The notes beneath the pieces were generated by a model. It worked only from the letters and a program-made list of their open reading frames with translations. It was not told the DNA's origin and ran no database searches. DNA of 44,940 nucleotides from the NCBI GenBank assembly GCA_028287525.1, contig JAQBPM010000132.1:1-44940 (forward strand), in the 5' to 3' direction. Origin of the DNA: Vulcanimicrobiota bacterium (GTDB taxonomy: Bacteria; Vulcanimicrobiota; Vulcanimicrobiia; Vulcanimicrobiales; Vulcanimicrobiaceae). Position 1 is the stretch's first letter. Each line of letters starts with the position of its first letter. Made by a program: the position numbers and the translations under genes. Below, piece after piece: positions 8,619-17,318 of the stretch.

Positions 8619-10472
8619 ATGACAAAGAAGTCACCGCCTCCGGGTGATCGCAGCGACGTGCCGTTAGTGGAATTGCTGGAATTCGCGATCGAGCAAGTCA
8701 ACGACGGCATCGCGATCATGAAATTCACGGGAGATGTAACCGTGCCGGTTCGCATCGTGTATGCCAACGAGACCATCGAACGGCTGAGTGGCTACTCGCG
8801 CGAAGAGCTTTTGGATCCTTCGAATCCTTTTCTCCAGGTTCAACCGCAAAATCGCGCGCTTTACGAAGCCCACTTTGCCGAAGTTCGGGCGGGGCAGCCG
8901 GTGCGGTTCGAGGTCGAACTCGGCGGAAAGGATCGCTCGACCTGGATGGATATCCGCTGGTCGCCGCTGCGGTATAGCACCGGTGGAGTAACGCATTACG
9001 TTGCGGTGCTGCGCGACATCACGGAGCGCCGCCAAATTCAAGCGGAGCAGGAGCTTCTCTATCGCGCGATCGAGCAGGCGCATGACGGGATCTGCATCCT
9101 CGAGTTCTCCGGCGGCGATCTGCATCGCCGCCACGTTACGTATGCGAATGACGCGGTCTGCGAGATGATGAAGCTGTCGCGCGAGCAGATTCTGACCCAG
9201 GGCTTGGCCCAACCCGTCTTTGCTGAGAATCCCGAATTACTCGAGCATTGCATCGCCGAGGTATCGCGCGGCGCTACGTTCGAGCACGACGTGCACGTAA
9301 GACGTGGCGACGATACGCTGCGGTGGCTCCACGTGACAGCCTCGCCATTCTACGTCGAACGCGACCGCGTCGGACGCTTGACCGTCACGTATCGTGACAT
9401 TGAAGATCGCAAGCGCAGCGAGGAACAGCTAACGCTCTTGCACTCGATCCTTTCGGAAACGTCGGATTTTATCGTGATCGCCAACACCACGCGACCATCG
9501 GAAGGCGGTCCACAGGTCACGTATGCCAATCCTGCCTTCGCGGAACTCGTCGGCCTCAAAGGCGACCGCGTCGTCGGTAGAGGGCTCCTAGAGTTTCTTA
9601 GCCCGCGCAACGAAGGGAAGCGGGTCGCCGGCGTCACATCGCGATTGGAGCGCCATCAGAGCATCGCGAACGAATTGCTGCTGCGGCGCATCGATGACGG
9701 CAACGATGTGTGGATCGAGCTGACCGGGCATCAGGTCCGCGGTGAAGGCGGTCGCCCCGTCTCGTGGTTCTTAATCGGAAAAGACATCAGCGTGCGCAAG
9801 CAGAGCTATGCGCAGACCGTGCAGCTCACGAAGGCGCTCGATCTGGCCGAGGAACCGATTGCCATCTACGGCGTGATCAAACCGTACGAGTTGAAGATGC
9901 AGCACATGAACGAGCGAGCTACGGCTTTCGATCAGCTGCTGTTTGAGAACGTGCTGCTAGATCCGTCGCAAGGCAAGTGGATCGAAAGCGTGTGGCCGGC
10001 GCTCGAGAGCGGGCGGAGCGTCAACCGGCTGGTCCGCGTGGCCGAGAACGATTCGCGGCGATGGGTAACGCTCGAGATTCTGCCGCTAAGTACGGGGAAG
10101 GATTCGCTTACCTCGATCATCGCGATCGAGCATGGGCTGCGGTTGGCTATGTACGACGGGCTGGCAGACGGCGTCGCAACCGCGCTCGCACTCGGCCGTG
10201 AGATATTACGCTACACGGATCTGGACGCGCGGCGCGATGCCTTCCTGGAGGTGCTGCGTGAAGAATGGTGCGCGAAGGGCTCATTTAACTTCACCGATCA
10301 CGTTGTCGATGTCGTGTTTCGGGTCAAAGATCGCAACGGCACCGCAGTTATGCCGGGGGGCGTGTTCTTCGAGCGATCGACTGCCGTAGACTTCTCTTGG
10401 TCAGGAGACAATCCGCCGCGCCGGCTCACTGCGCTACGAATCTTCTTGGAAACGCTGACCAGCTCTGACTAG
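8619..10472 (+). CDS. Multi-PAS sensor protein without an output domain
   Basis: A 617-residue protein starting at ATG 8619 (GTG 8616 possible). The open frame extends back to 8433 but that part overlaps the EAL gene and is Arg-rich, so it is rejected. Three clear PAS/PAC units follow one another: about 10-130 (DGIAIMKFTGDVTVPVRIVY through LRDITERRQ), 140-265 (DGICILEF to YRDIEDRKRSEEQ) and 270-395 (FIVIANTTRPSEGGPQVTYA to LIGKDISVRKQ). The rest (about 400-617) includes another PAS-like stretch and a tail with no recognised fold. No kinase, GGDEF, EAL, HTH or methyl-accepting domain is seen. It lies 53 bases after the EAL gene and may modulate it, which is inference. Confidence 0.85.
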   Translation: MTKKSPPPGDRSDVPLVELLEFAIEQVNDGIAIMKFTGDVTVPVRIVYANETIERLSGYSREELLDPSNPFLQVQPQNRALYEAHFAEVRAGQPVRFEVELGGKDRSTWMDIRWSPLRYSTGGVTHYVAVLRDITERRQIQAEQELLYRAIEQAHDGICILEFSGGDLHRRHVTYANDAVCEMMKLSREQILTQGLAQPVFAENPELLEHCIAEVSRGATFEHDVHVRRGDDTLRWLHVTASPFYVERDRVGRLTVTYRDIEDRKRSEEQLTLLHSILSETSDFIVIANTTRPSEGGPQVTYANPAFAELVGLKGDRVVGRGLLEFLSPRNEGKRVAGVTSRLERHQSIANELLLRRIDDGNDVWIELTGHQVRGEGGRPVSWFLIGKDISVRKQSYAQTVQLTKALDLAEEPIAIYGVIKPYELKMQHMNERATAFDQLLFENVLLDPSQGKWIESVWPALESGRSVNRLVRVAENDSRRWVTLEILPLSTGKDSLTSIIAIEHGLRLAMYDGLADGVATALALGREILRYTDLDARRDAFLEVLREEWCAKGSFNFTDHVVDVVFRVKDRNGTAVMPGGVFFERSTAVDFSWSGDNPPRRLTALRIFLETLTSSD

Positions 10473-10956
10473 CGTTCCGTCAGTGCTCGTTGATCACGCG
10501 GTCGCCATCTTGCGGAAGCGGAATGCCGCGACGTCAACGGTCAATTCGCTTCGCGGTGATGCACGTTACAAGGGAAGATCGAGTAAAAGACGGCCCGTTG
10601 AGGCGTTCGCGCGAGTGACGTCGAGCGACATTGCGAAGTGCGCGGCCCGTCGCTTTTCGGACCCTTCCATGCATCAAGCTATTCTGCGCGCGCGATCCGG
10701 CCGACCCACACTAGTGTGTCAGCGTATTACGGCTCCCGAGCTTGTGGAATCGTCGTCCTTGTCCCGCTATTCTTGTCGCTCGGCACGTTTGCCGTCGCGG
10801 GTACGAGTCCGCAGACGGCGACGTCGACGATCGCGGCGATGGTGCTCCTCTGGTGGTGCTGGGTATCGTCCCACGAAGAAAGCGATCCGTCTAGTGCTAT
10901 ACCGTGACCACTTGGATGAACGCGTTAGACGGCCCAATCCGTGGGCCAAACGACCG
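10473..10956. other. Region between the PAS gene and the tRNA-like fragment
   Basis: It holds one weakly supported small frame (10638-10907) and a hairpin GGCCCA/TGGGCC at about 10931-10947 just before the tRNA-like sequence. Nothing else was recognised. Confidence 0.4.
10638..10907 (+). CDS. Possible small membrane protein
   Basis: Up to 89 residues from GTG 10638, or about 63 from GTG 10717. Two hydrophobic stretches, GIVVLVPLFLSLGTFAVAG and STIAAMVLLWWCWV, would form two membrane helices with an acidic tail. No ribosome site is evident before either start, and no family is recognised. The frame may be accidental. Confidence 0.25.
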   Translation: MRGPSLFGPFHASSYSARAIRPTHTSVSAYYGSRACGIVVLVPLFLSLGTFAVAGTSPQTATSTIAAMVLLWWCWVSSHEESDPSSAIP

Positions 10957-11000
10957 GACTGTTAATCAGCGGGTCGTTGGTTCTAGTCCAACTCCGGGAG
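10957..11000 (+). other. 3' fragment resembling tRNA-Asn, candidate attachment site
   Basis: GACTGTTAATC (10957-10967) contains a GTT anticodon in a CTGTTAA loop. A perfect T-arm follows: GTTGG (10976-10980), loop TTCTAGT, CCAAC (10988-10992). Then comes TCCGGGA with discriminator G at 11000 and CC after it. The 5' acceptor partner TCCCGGA and a D-arm are absent at the expected place, and the anticodon stem is imperfect. It is therefore a 3' half, not an intact tRNA. On the other strand it translates as GVGLEPTTR, the familiar false peptide seen across tRNA 3' ends. Such 3' halves are commonly left by integrative elements. Confidence 0.55.
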
Positions 11001-11164
11001 CCGGATGAACGAAGGGACGCGGCGCGCTGCTACGGCCCTTCGTCCGTATCGGGGGCGCACTCGCACAAGTAACCCGCACATCTACAAAGCGTGCTGGTGG
11101 GCGGCGGAGCGGCGTGCCAGACTCGCCATGGAGTCCTTCGACTCCAGTCGTCGAGGAGCCCGGT

Positions 11165-12766
11165 ATGCACGTTTCATGGTCGCGTACGGTTGCCGCGTGT
11201 GCGGCGACCGTTGCCTGCGCCTTTCCCTCGCTCGCGTTCGCAGCCGCAGGCGGGGTTCGGATCATCGTCCAGCAGTGGACGCCCACCAATCCGGGCGTGC
11301 AGAGCAACGACATCGTGCTCGACCGTCCCGGCCTGATGAGCGACGCGCTCAACGAAGGCTGGGGGGCGGCGCGCAAGCCGGTCTGCGACGCGCTCGCGGC
11401 GGAGGCCGGGAAACCGGACCGATTGGGGAGCGGCTTCACCCTGTACAACATCGCGTGCCGCATGGCGCAGTCCGGTTCGCTCGCCGTGACCGGTCTTTCC
11501 GGGAGCCGCGTGACCCTTTCGTATACGCTCTCCGGCAACACGTTCAAGGCGACGTCGACGCAGCCGTCCGTCGCCGGAAGCTACGCCGACCCGTGCTTCT
11601 CGTTTTCCTACGACCTCACGGCGAGCACGACGCTCCATCTCGATACCCTCGCGGTGGACACGTTCAAGGTGAGCGTCGGCAACGTCAGCCGGCCCGACTC
11701 GTGCAACGCGGCGGGCGACATCGCGAAGTTCGCCGCGACGACGCTGAAGTTTTTCGGCGGCCCGGACTTCCTCGCCATGGCGCAGCAGGCGATCGAACGC
11801 ACCCAGAACGTCAGCACGGCCAAGCTCAACGTCGCGGTCGACTCGTTCGTCCGGCCGCTTCGCCAATATGCGGGCCAGTACGCCACGCAGCAAAATTGGA
11901 TCCGCCACGGCGATCTGTACTTCGCGTTCGCTCCCGCATACGTGCCGCAGCCGCTCTCGGCGGAGATCGGCGGCACGATCCGCATGCAGAAAGCGCAGTG
12001 GCTCGCCGCAGCGCCGGCCTGCAGCATCTTTTCGATCGTCGGGAACGTCCAGACTGGACCGGCGCCGATCACCGATCCCGAGCACGTGAGCGTCGGCGTG
12101 CCTCCCGCCGTCGACGTCGGCGTCGTGAGTGCGAACGGCACGGCGACCGACGCCGGGGACCGGTACGTGTGTACGTACGCGGAGCGGCAGCTTCCGGCGG
12201 GCGTTCCGGTCGCGTTTCGCGGCAGCGGCACGGTCCGCGGCGTCTCGCCGCACGGACACGTCGTGTACCCGGTGAGCGTGAAGCCGGACGGATGGTCGGG
12301 TACGGCGGCGCTCGCGGGCGTCACGCAGGGCAGGAATTTCTTCGCGACGACGTCGCCGCAGCTCGTGGGCTTCAGCGAGAAAGTGGCGCTGAAGCCGCGC
12401 GTGGACCTCGGCGATCCGGCGAAGAACACGACCGCCGTCGTGCGTTTCGCGAATCCCGCGGAGCGGGTCGCGCTCAACCCGCAGCCCTTGCCGCCGAGGT
12501 CCGCGGACACCCTCACGGCGAGGGGGAACGTCTTGTTCGCTCGCGGCGACTTCGCCGGCGCCGCCGCAGCGTTTCAACGCGCGGTCGACGCGAACGCGAC
12601 GAACGCGGTCGCATTACACAATCTCGCCATCGCTCACGCGCGACTCGGTCTGACTGGGCGCGCGACGACGGAACTGCGCCGAGCATCCGACCTCGCGCGT
12701 AACCAGGGTGACCTCGCGACGGCCCGCTCGGCCGACGGCGCGGTGCTGACGATCACCTCTCACTAG
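11165..12766 (+). CDS. Secreted protein with C-terminal TPR repeats
   Basis: A 533-residue exported protein. ATG 11165 is preceded by GAGGAG, and the signal peptide runs to about 27 (AATVACAFPSLAFAAAGG). The body (30-410) has no family I can name. It contains many Cys (about eight), consistent with disulfides outside the cytoplasm. Near 435 there is a proline motif ALNPQPLPPR, a peptide I recall from other bacterial proteins of unknown role. The last 90 residues form about two TPR units (GNVLFARGDFAGAAAAFQRA and NAVALHNLAIAHARLGLTGR). It lies 68 bases before the XRE-STAND regulator on the same strand. Role unknown; TPR suggests protein binding. Confidence 0.8.
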   Translation: MHVSWSRTVAACAATVACAFPSLAFAAAGGVRIIVQQWTPTNPGVQSNDIVLDRPGLMSDALNEGWGAARKPVCDALAAEAGKPDRLGSGFTLYNIACRMAQSGSLAVTGLSGSRVTLSYTLSGNTFKATSTQPSVAGSYADPCFSFSYDLTASTTLHLDTLAVDTFKVSVGNVSRPDSCNAAGDIAKFAATTLKFFGGPDFLAMAQQAIERTQNVSTAKLNVAVDSFVRPLRQYAGQYATQQNWIRHGDLYFAFAPAYVPQPLSAEIGGTIRMQKAQWLAAAPACSIFSIVGNVQTGPAPITDPEHVSVGVPPAVDVGVVSANGTATDAGDRYVCTYAERQLPAGVPVAFRGSGTVRGVSPHGHVVYPVSVKPDGWSGTAALAGVTQGRNFFATTSPQLVGFSEKVALKPRVDLGDPAKNTTAVVRFANPAERVALNPQPLPPRSADTLTARGNVLFARGDFAGAAAAFQRAVDANATNAVALHNLAIAHARLGLTGRATTELRRASDLARNQGDLATARSADGAVLTITSH

Positions 12767-12834
12767 GAGCGGTCGATTCCGTTCCATCGTAAAGAGGCGC
12801 CGAACGACAGGCCGGGAACGGTGCCGGGTCTACG

Positions 12835-15261
12835 ATGGAAGACGTCGCTTTCGGCGAGCTCCTGCGCGACCTGCGGGCGTCCGCCGGCCTCTCGCAGGAA
12901 GAGCTCGCCGAGCGCGCACGTCTCAGCCCCGGTGCGATCAGCGCGCTCGAACGCGGCGTTCGCCGCGCGCCGCAGCACCAGACCCTCGGCCTGCTGGTCG
13001 AAGCTCTCCAGCTCGCGGCGCCGGACCGCGACCGCATCGAGGCGGCCGCGTCTTCGGGTCGCCGCCGCGGCGCTCGCACCGCATCGAATGCCGGCGCGCC
13101 TCCGCACAATCTGCCGAACGTGTTGACGTCGTTTCACGGTCGCGCGCGCGATCTTGCCGACCTGGACCGGCTGACGGAATCGCGCCGCCTCATCACCCTG
13201 CTGGGCGCGGGCGGGGTCGGCAAGACCCGGCTCGCGCTGGAAGCGGCGCGCGCTCTGCTCGCGCAGTCCCGTTTCCCCGACGGCACGTGGCTCGTCGAGC
13301 TGGCTCCGCTCGGCGCCCCTGACCTCGTGACGAGCGCGATCGCGCAGGTGGCCGGCATCCGGGAGCACGCGGGTGAAGCACTGCTCGACACGCTCGCTGC
13401 GGCCCTGGCCACGAAAACGGCGTTGCTGCTCCTCGACAATTGCGAGCATCTGATCGACGAATGCGCGCGGGTTTCAGAGCGCCTTGCGCGTGATTGTCCG
13501 GGTTTGGTGATCATCGCGACGACGCGCGAGGCGCTGCGCGTCGACGGCGAATGCGTCGTGCGCATCGAGCCGCTCGCATACGACGACGAGCGGCGCGCCG
13601 ATCCCGCGCTGGATCTCTTCGTCGACCGGCTGATCGATGCCGACTTCGTTCGATTTTCCAGCCTGTCGGACGCGGATCGGGCGCACGCGGCGGCGATCTG
13701 CGTACGTCTCGACGGCATCCCGCTCGCACTCGAGCTCGCCGCCGGCCGCGCACGCGATCTCCCGCTCGCGCAGATCGTCGCGGGTCTCGACGAGCGCTTC
13801 ACGCTGCTCTCCAACGGCCGCCGCACCGCCGCTCCACGGCAGCATACGCTGCGGGGCATGATCGACTGGAGCTTCGCGCTTTTGAGCGCCGCCGAGCAAG
13901 AGCTGTTCGCGCGCCTGGGCCTCTTCGCCGGCACCTTCACTCCGGAAGCAGCCGCGCAGATCTGCGGCGAGCGTCCGCCGCTCGTACGCGACGGATTGGC
14001 CGCGCTGATCGCCAAGTCGCTGGTCACCGTCGTCGAAGACCGCGAAGGCCGCATGCGGTACCGGCTGCTCGAAACGATGCGCGCGTACGCACTCGATCGT
14101 TTCGCGGAGAGCGCCGGCGCCGACGCGGTCGCGCACCGCTTTGCGCGCTTTTTCCGCGCGACGGCGCAGGCCGCCGATCATCGCTACGGCCGGATACCGA
14201 ACCACGACTTCCTCGCCTCGGTGGAGCCGGAGCTCGACAACTTCCGCGCCGCCCTGATGTGGACGTTGGGCGCGCGCAACGACCTGCTGCTCGGCGCCGA
14301 GCTCGCCGGTGCGCTCGGATGGGTCTACCGGCAGACGTCGCTGTTCGCGGAAGGCACGCGCTGGTGCGAAAAAGCGCTCGAGGAGACCGCCGATCTGCCG
14401 AGCGTGGTCGCCGGCAGGCTGCACATGGCGCTGAGTTTCTTCTACTTCAACATGGGGCGGATGCAGCCGGCGTTCGACGCCGCACGGAGCGCGACGGCCG
14501 CGTACGACACGGGCGGGAACCCCACCGAGCTCGCCTGGGCGCTGACGCAGCAGGCATATTGCTTGTACCTCCTCGGACGTGCGGACGACGCACGTGACGC
14601 CGCCACCCGCGCCGTCGCGACGGCTCGCGGCCAGGACGATCCGCTGCGCCTCGCCGGTGCCCTCAACGCCTTCGCGCTGACGATTCCCCTCGAACGTGCC
14701 GCCGAACGCTTCGCGCCCCTCGAAGAAGCGATCCGCGCGTACCGCGCCGCCGGAGATCAGGGAGCGATCGTTCCGACTGCGAACTTGGCCGAGACGCACT
14801 ACGCGACGGGAAACTATGCAGCGGCGCTGGCGTGCGGCCTGGACGTCGTCGCGATGACGCGCAAGAACCGCGACCGGTCCAACCTCGCCGCCGCGCTGAC
14901 CAACGTCGCCGCATATGCCCTCACGGTGGACGACGTCGCACAGGCCGCCGAGGCGGCGGGCGAGGCACTGGGCTTGGTCCGCGACGTCGGCAAGACGCTC
15001 AACGCGATGTGCGCGCTGCAGCATCTCGGGAGCGTCGCGGCGCGCCGCGGTGCGTACGAGCGCGCCGCTCGGCTCGCCGGCGCCTCGAACCGCTTGTACG
15101 CGGAGTTCGGCCTGGCGCGCGAGTTCACCGAACAGTCGCTCTACGACCGAACGATCGCCGACATTCGCGGCGGACTCGACGACGCAGCGCTGCAGATTCT
15201 CCTGGACGAGGGTGCGGCGATGCCGCTCGAAGACACCATCGCGTACGCGCTGGCCGACTAG
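12835..15261 (+). CDS. XRE-HTH STAND ATPase transcriptional regulator with TPR-like tail
   Basis: An 808-residue regulator. Residues 5-65 are a Cro/C1-type HTH (LSQEELAERARLSPGAISAL). An NB-ARC-like STAND ATPase covers about 95-400, with Walker A GAGGVGKT near 124, Walker B LLLLDNCEHL near 197 and the sensor strand VIIATTREALRV. The winged-helix part contains RYRLLETMRAYALDRF. Residues 450-800 are Ala-rich helical repeats of TPR type. STAND regulators switch on ligand or partner binding to the repeats. ATG 12835 has only a weak ribosome site. Its stop overlaps the stop of the convergent gene at 15258. A paralogue of the same design is at 39609-42149. The surrounding exported-protein genes are possible targets, unproven. 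Confidence 0.92.
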   Translation: MEDVAFGELLRDLRASAGLSQEELAERARLSPGAISALERGVRRAPQHQTLGLLVEALQLAAPDRDRIEAAASSGRRRGARTASNAGAPPHNLPNVLTSFHGRARDLADLDRLTESRRLITLLGAGGVGKTRLALEAARALLAQSRFPDGTWLVELAPLGAPDLVTSAIAQVAGIREHAGEALLDTLAAALATKTALLLLDNCEHLIDECARVSERLARDCPGLVIIATTREALRVDGECVVRIEPLAYDDERRADPALDLFVDRLIDADFVRFSSLSDADRAHAAAICVRLDGIPLALELAAGRARDLPLAQIVAGLDERFTLLSNGRRTAAPRQHTLRGMIDWSFALLSAAEQELFARLGLFAGTFTPEAAAQICGERPPLVRDGLAALIAKSLVTVVEDREGRMRYRLLETMRAYALDRFAESAGADAVAHRFARFFRATAQAADHRYGRIPNHDFLASVEPELDNFRAALMWTLGARNDLLLGAELAGALGWVYRQTSLFAEGTRWCEKALEETADLPSVVAGRLHMALSFFYFNMGRMQPAFDAARSATAAYDTGGNPTELAWALTQQAYCLYLLGRADDARDAATRAVATARGQDDPLRLAGALNAFALTIPLERAAERFAPLEEAIRAYRAAGDQGAIVPTANLAETHYATGNYAAALACGLDVVAMTRKNRDRSNLAAALTNVAAYALTVDDVAQAAEAAGEALGLVRDVGKTLNAMCALQHLGSVAARRGAYERAARLAGASNRLYAEFGLAREFTEQSLYDRTIADIRGGLDDAALQILLDEGAAMPLEDTIAYALAD

Positions 15262-16439
15262 ACGCGGCGGAAGCCGGCGGGGACCTCGAACGCCGAGGGA
15301 TCGGCCGTACTCTGCTCCTGCAGGTTGCCGCGCTCGATGACGACCGTGTACTTGTCGGTACCCGCGGCCGTCTTTTTCTCGACGGTGTTCGCCTGATACA
15401 TCAGGAGCCGGTCGGCGGGGACGTGCGAGCCGGCGTGTTTGACGCTGCTCGTCGGGTCGCAGCCGCTCGAGTCGCCCGTCGGCGCCAACGGCGACGTATT
15501 TGCCGTGCCGGCGCCGATCTGGTAGCCGGAGAAGTACTCGATGCGGGTCGAGACGATCGTCGCGTCGGGACACGTGCCGCCAGCGCCGGCAACGTTCATA
15601 GTCGAGCGCGTACGAAAACCGGCGGCCGGGATACCGTCGAGCGTCGTTGGACCGAGCTGCTCGACGCGATCGTCGACCGTCGCGGTTCCGGCGGAGCCGC
15701 TCGGCGCCCCGCTCGTCGCTGAGGCTCGATCGTAGCTGCCCACATGAACTGTCTGTGAGCCGGCGTCCACAACGTACGTCTTGCCGATGTCCGGCTTGAT
15801 GATAAGCGCCATCTTGGTGTTCGGGTCGTCGACCCGAACCCAGCCGTTCGCGGCAACGGTGTAATGGCGAATGGTCCCCTTCGCGTACGGCGCGAGCTGC
15901 TGCGGGGGCGGCGCCTGCGCAGAGGGACCCCGCGAACCGAAATGCGCCTTGTACTCGGCCTGCGCGCTCAGGAAGCCCTGCAGCATCACGGCGCCGGTCG
16001 GGCTGACGCGCGGCAGCACGTACGTTTGGAGCAACGCGCCGAACTGGCGTCCGCCCGCCATTCCCATCGCCGTGGTGAGCGGCGCGAGGCGGGCGACGCC
16101 GTCCGCGATATTGAGCGCATGTCCGAGCTCGCCGCTCGAAGTGACGACGCTGCTCGCGTTGCCGAGCACCGTGCTGACGGTGCTGAGCGCGCCGAAGATG
16201 CTGCTGTTCCGTCGCGGCGGTTCCTGGGTCGGTGCCGGTGCCGCTGCCTGCGCAGATACGAGGCCCGCGTCCTGGCGGAACGTTCCGGGCGGCGGTACGG
16301 CCTCCGTCGTGTAGACGTGATCGATCTCGTCGAACTCGAGCGCGCCGAGCGCGGCGCCGGACGCCGGCGCGGCGGGCCCGCCGGCGGCCGCGGCGACGAC
16401 CAGGGCGAGGAGGGAAACCGAGATACGTGTGCGGCGCAT
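15258..16439 (-). CDS. Secreted Ala-rich protein of unknown function
   Basis: A 393-residue exported protein with a signal peptide ending near VAAAAGGPAAPASGAA. Residues 35-180 include an Ala/Pro-rich linker and helical stretches (SSIFGALSTVSTVLGNASSV). The C-terminal half (185-393) is beta-rich, with segments such as IRHYTVAANGWVRVDDPN, ALIIKPDIGKTYVVDAGSQT and GIPAAGFRTRSTMNV. It resembles periplasmic proteins that bind lipophilic ligands (DUF4412/LolA-like shape), a weak resemblance. One Cys pair is likely (C-PDATIV and SSGCDPTSS). Its stop overlaps that of the STAND regulator by a shared CTAG. Confidence 0.75.
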   Translation of the reverse strand: MRRTRISVSLLALVVAAAAGGPAAPASGAALGALEFDEIDHVYTTEAVPPPGTFRQDAGLVSAQAAAPAPTQEPPRRNSSIFGALSTVSTVLGNASSVVTSSGELGHALNIADGVARLAPLTTAMGMAGGRQFGALLQTYVLPRVSPTGAVMLQGFLSAQAEYKAHFGSRGPSAQAPPPQQLAPYAKGTIRHYTVAANGWVRVDDPNTKMALIIKPDIGKTYVVDAGSQTVHVGSYDRASATSGAPSGSAGTATVDDRVEQLGPTTLDGIPAAGFRTRSTMNVAGAGGTCPDATIVSTRIEYFSGYQIGAGTANTSPLAPTGDSSGCDPTSSVKHAGSHVPADRLLMYQANTVEKKTAAGTDKYTVVIERGNLQEQSTADPSAFEVPAGFRRV

Positions 16440-16579
16440 GGACGCATTGTGGGCCGGAGGGGAGCCCGTTTCCAGCGCGGGGCGTACTTGTGCGGGTTAG
16501 TTGTGCGGGTCGTTCTGGCGGCGGCGGTCCGGCCGTGGGATGGTCTCATCGTGCTCGAACGCGCCCGAGGAGATCGTCC

Positions 16580-16705
16580 ATGAAACGCATCCTGCCGCCG
16601 ATCGCCGCCGCAGTGCTCGTCGCGATGCCCGCCGGGGCGTACGCCGCGCCGGCCCTAGGGGAGACGGCGTGCACCAGCCCATCTCTCGAAATCACCTATT
16701 ACTAG
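16580..16705 (+). CDS. 41-residue exported peptide
   Basis: ATG 16580 with GAGGAGA eight bases upstream. The product starts MKRILPPIAAAVLVAMPAGA and continues YAAPALGETACTSPSLEITYY. That is a textbook signal peptide with cleavage expected after AYA or YAA, leaving a mature peptide of about 19 residues with one Cys and a Tyr-Tyr end. The next exported-protein gene starts 17 bases after its stop with its own GGAGG site, so they form a short operon. It could also be a truncated larger gene, although no matching continuation was seen downstream. Function unknown. Confidence 0.6.
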   Translation: MKRILPPIAAAVLVAMPAGAYAAPALGETACTSPSLEITYY

Positions 16706-16721
16706 AGGCCGGAGGATACCG

Positions 16722-17276
16722 ATGATCGCTCGACGTGCCGCGCTTTGCTCGATGCTCTTAGCCTTGGTGCTCGGCGCCGACGCCGCAAACGCTCTCGCAA
16801 AGCCGACCCCTGTTCCGGGCGGAGCGAACCAGCTCGCCGGCGTGAGCGGAACGCTCGCGCAAACGCTGTTCAACGGCACGCTGCGGCTGCACCGCATGTC
16901 GCTCAAGGACGCGGTGCCGGCCGATAACGTTCACCCGAACGCCCCGGGCGAACGCACGCTCGTGTTTCGCGCGATCGTCAACAACGGCACGCATCACGAG
17001 GACCACGGCTATTTTGACGCGACGCTCGCCGATGCGGACGGGATCACCGTCACCGGGCGGCCGCTCGACGACGGCTGGAGCCTCGAACCCGGCGCCGGCG
17101 CGCGCGTCGTGAACGGCTTCTCCGTACCGGCCGGTTTCGTCCCGACGAAGCTGCTGCTGGTCGAAGCCGCGCACCCCAAGTCGCGCGCGTTCCGCATCAC
17201 GCTCAAACCCGGCGATCTTTCGTCAGCCCCGGGAGCGCCCGGCGCACCGCCGCCCGCACCGACCGCCGCGCCGTAA
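16722..17276 (+). CDS. Exported Ig-like (DUF4352-like) protein
   Basis: A 184-residue exported protein. ATG 16722 follows GGAGG, and the signal peptide runs to about 26 (MLLALVLGADAANALA). The mature part is an all-beta domain: LFNGTLRLHRMSLKDAVPAD, ERTLVFRAIVNNGTHHEDHG, YFDATLADADGITVTGRPL and a closing FRITLKPGDLS, ending in a Pro/Ala tail. The order of strands and the 'long-term versus new' phrase pattern resemble DUF4352-type immunoglobulin-like domains. It is followed after 42 bases by the FnIII-cupredoxin gene. Likely periplasmic or surface-exposed; ligand unknown. Confidence 0.65.
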   Translation: MIARRAALCSMLLALVLGADAANALAKPTPVPGGANQLAGVSGTLAQTLFNGTLRLHRMSLKDAVPADNVHPNAPGERTLVFRAIVNNGTHHEDHGYFDATLADADGITVTGRPLDDGWSLEPGAGARVVNGFSVPAGFVPTKLLLVEAAHPKSRAFRITLKPGDLSSAPGAPGAPPPAPTAAP

Positions 17277-17318
17277 CGGGCAGCCTGACCGCCCAGATCG
17301 TCCCGGCACGACACTAGG

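Noticed and set aside
10966-11547. Minus-strand frame ending in GVGLEPTTR
   Set aside because: The peptide is the well-known false translation of a tRNA 3' end; it was used instead as support for the tRNA fragment.
11174-12577. Minus-strand open frame opposite the exported TPR protein
   Set aside because: Arg/His-rich composition and no motif; the plus-strand gene has a ribosome site, signal peptide and TPR repeats.
13474-15573. Long minus-strand open frame (699 codons) opposite the first STAND regulator
   Set aside because: It is Arg-rich with no family motif and lies opposite a gene with clear HTH, Walker A and Walker B motifs. Long antisense frames are expected in GC-rich coding DNA.
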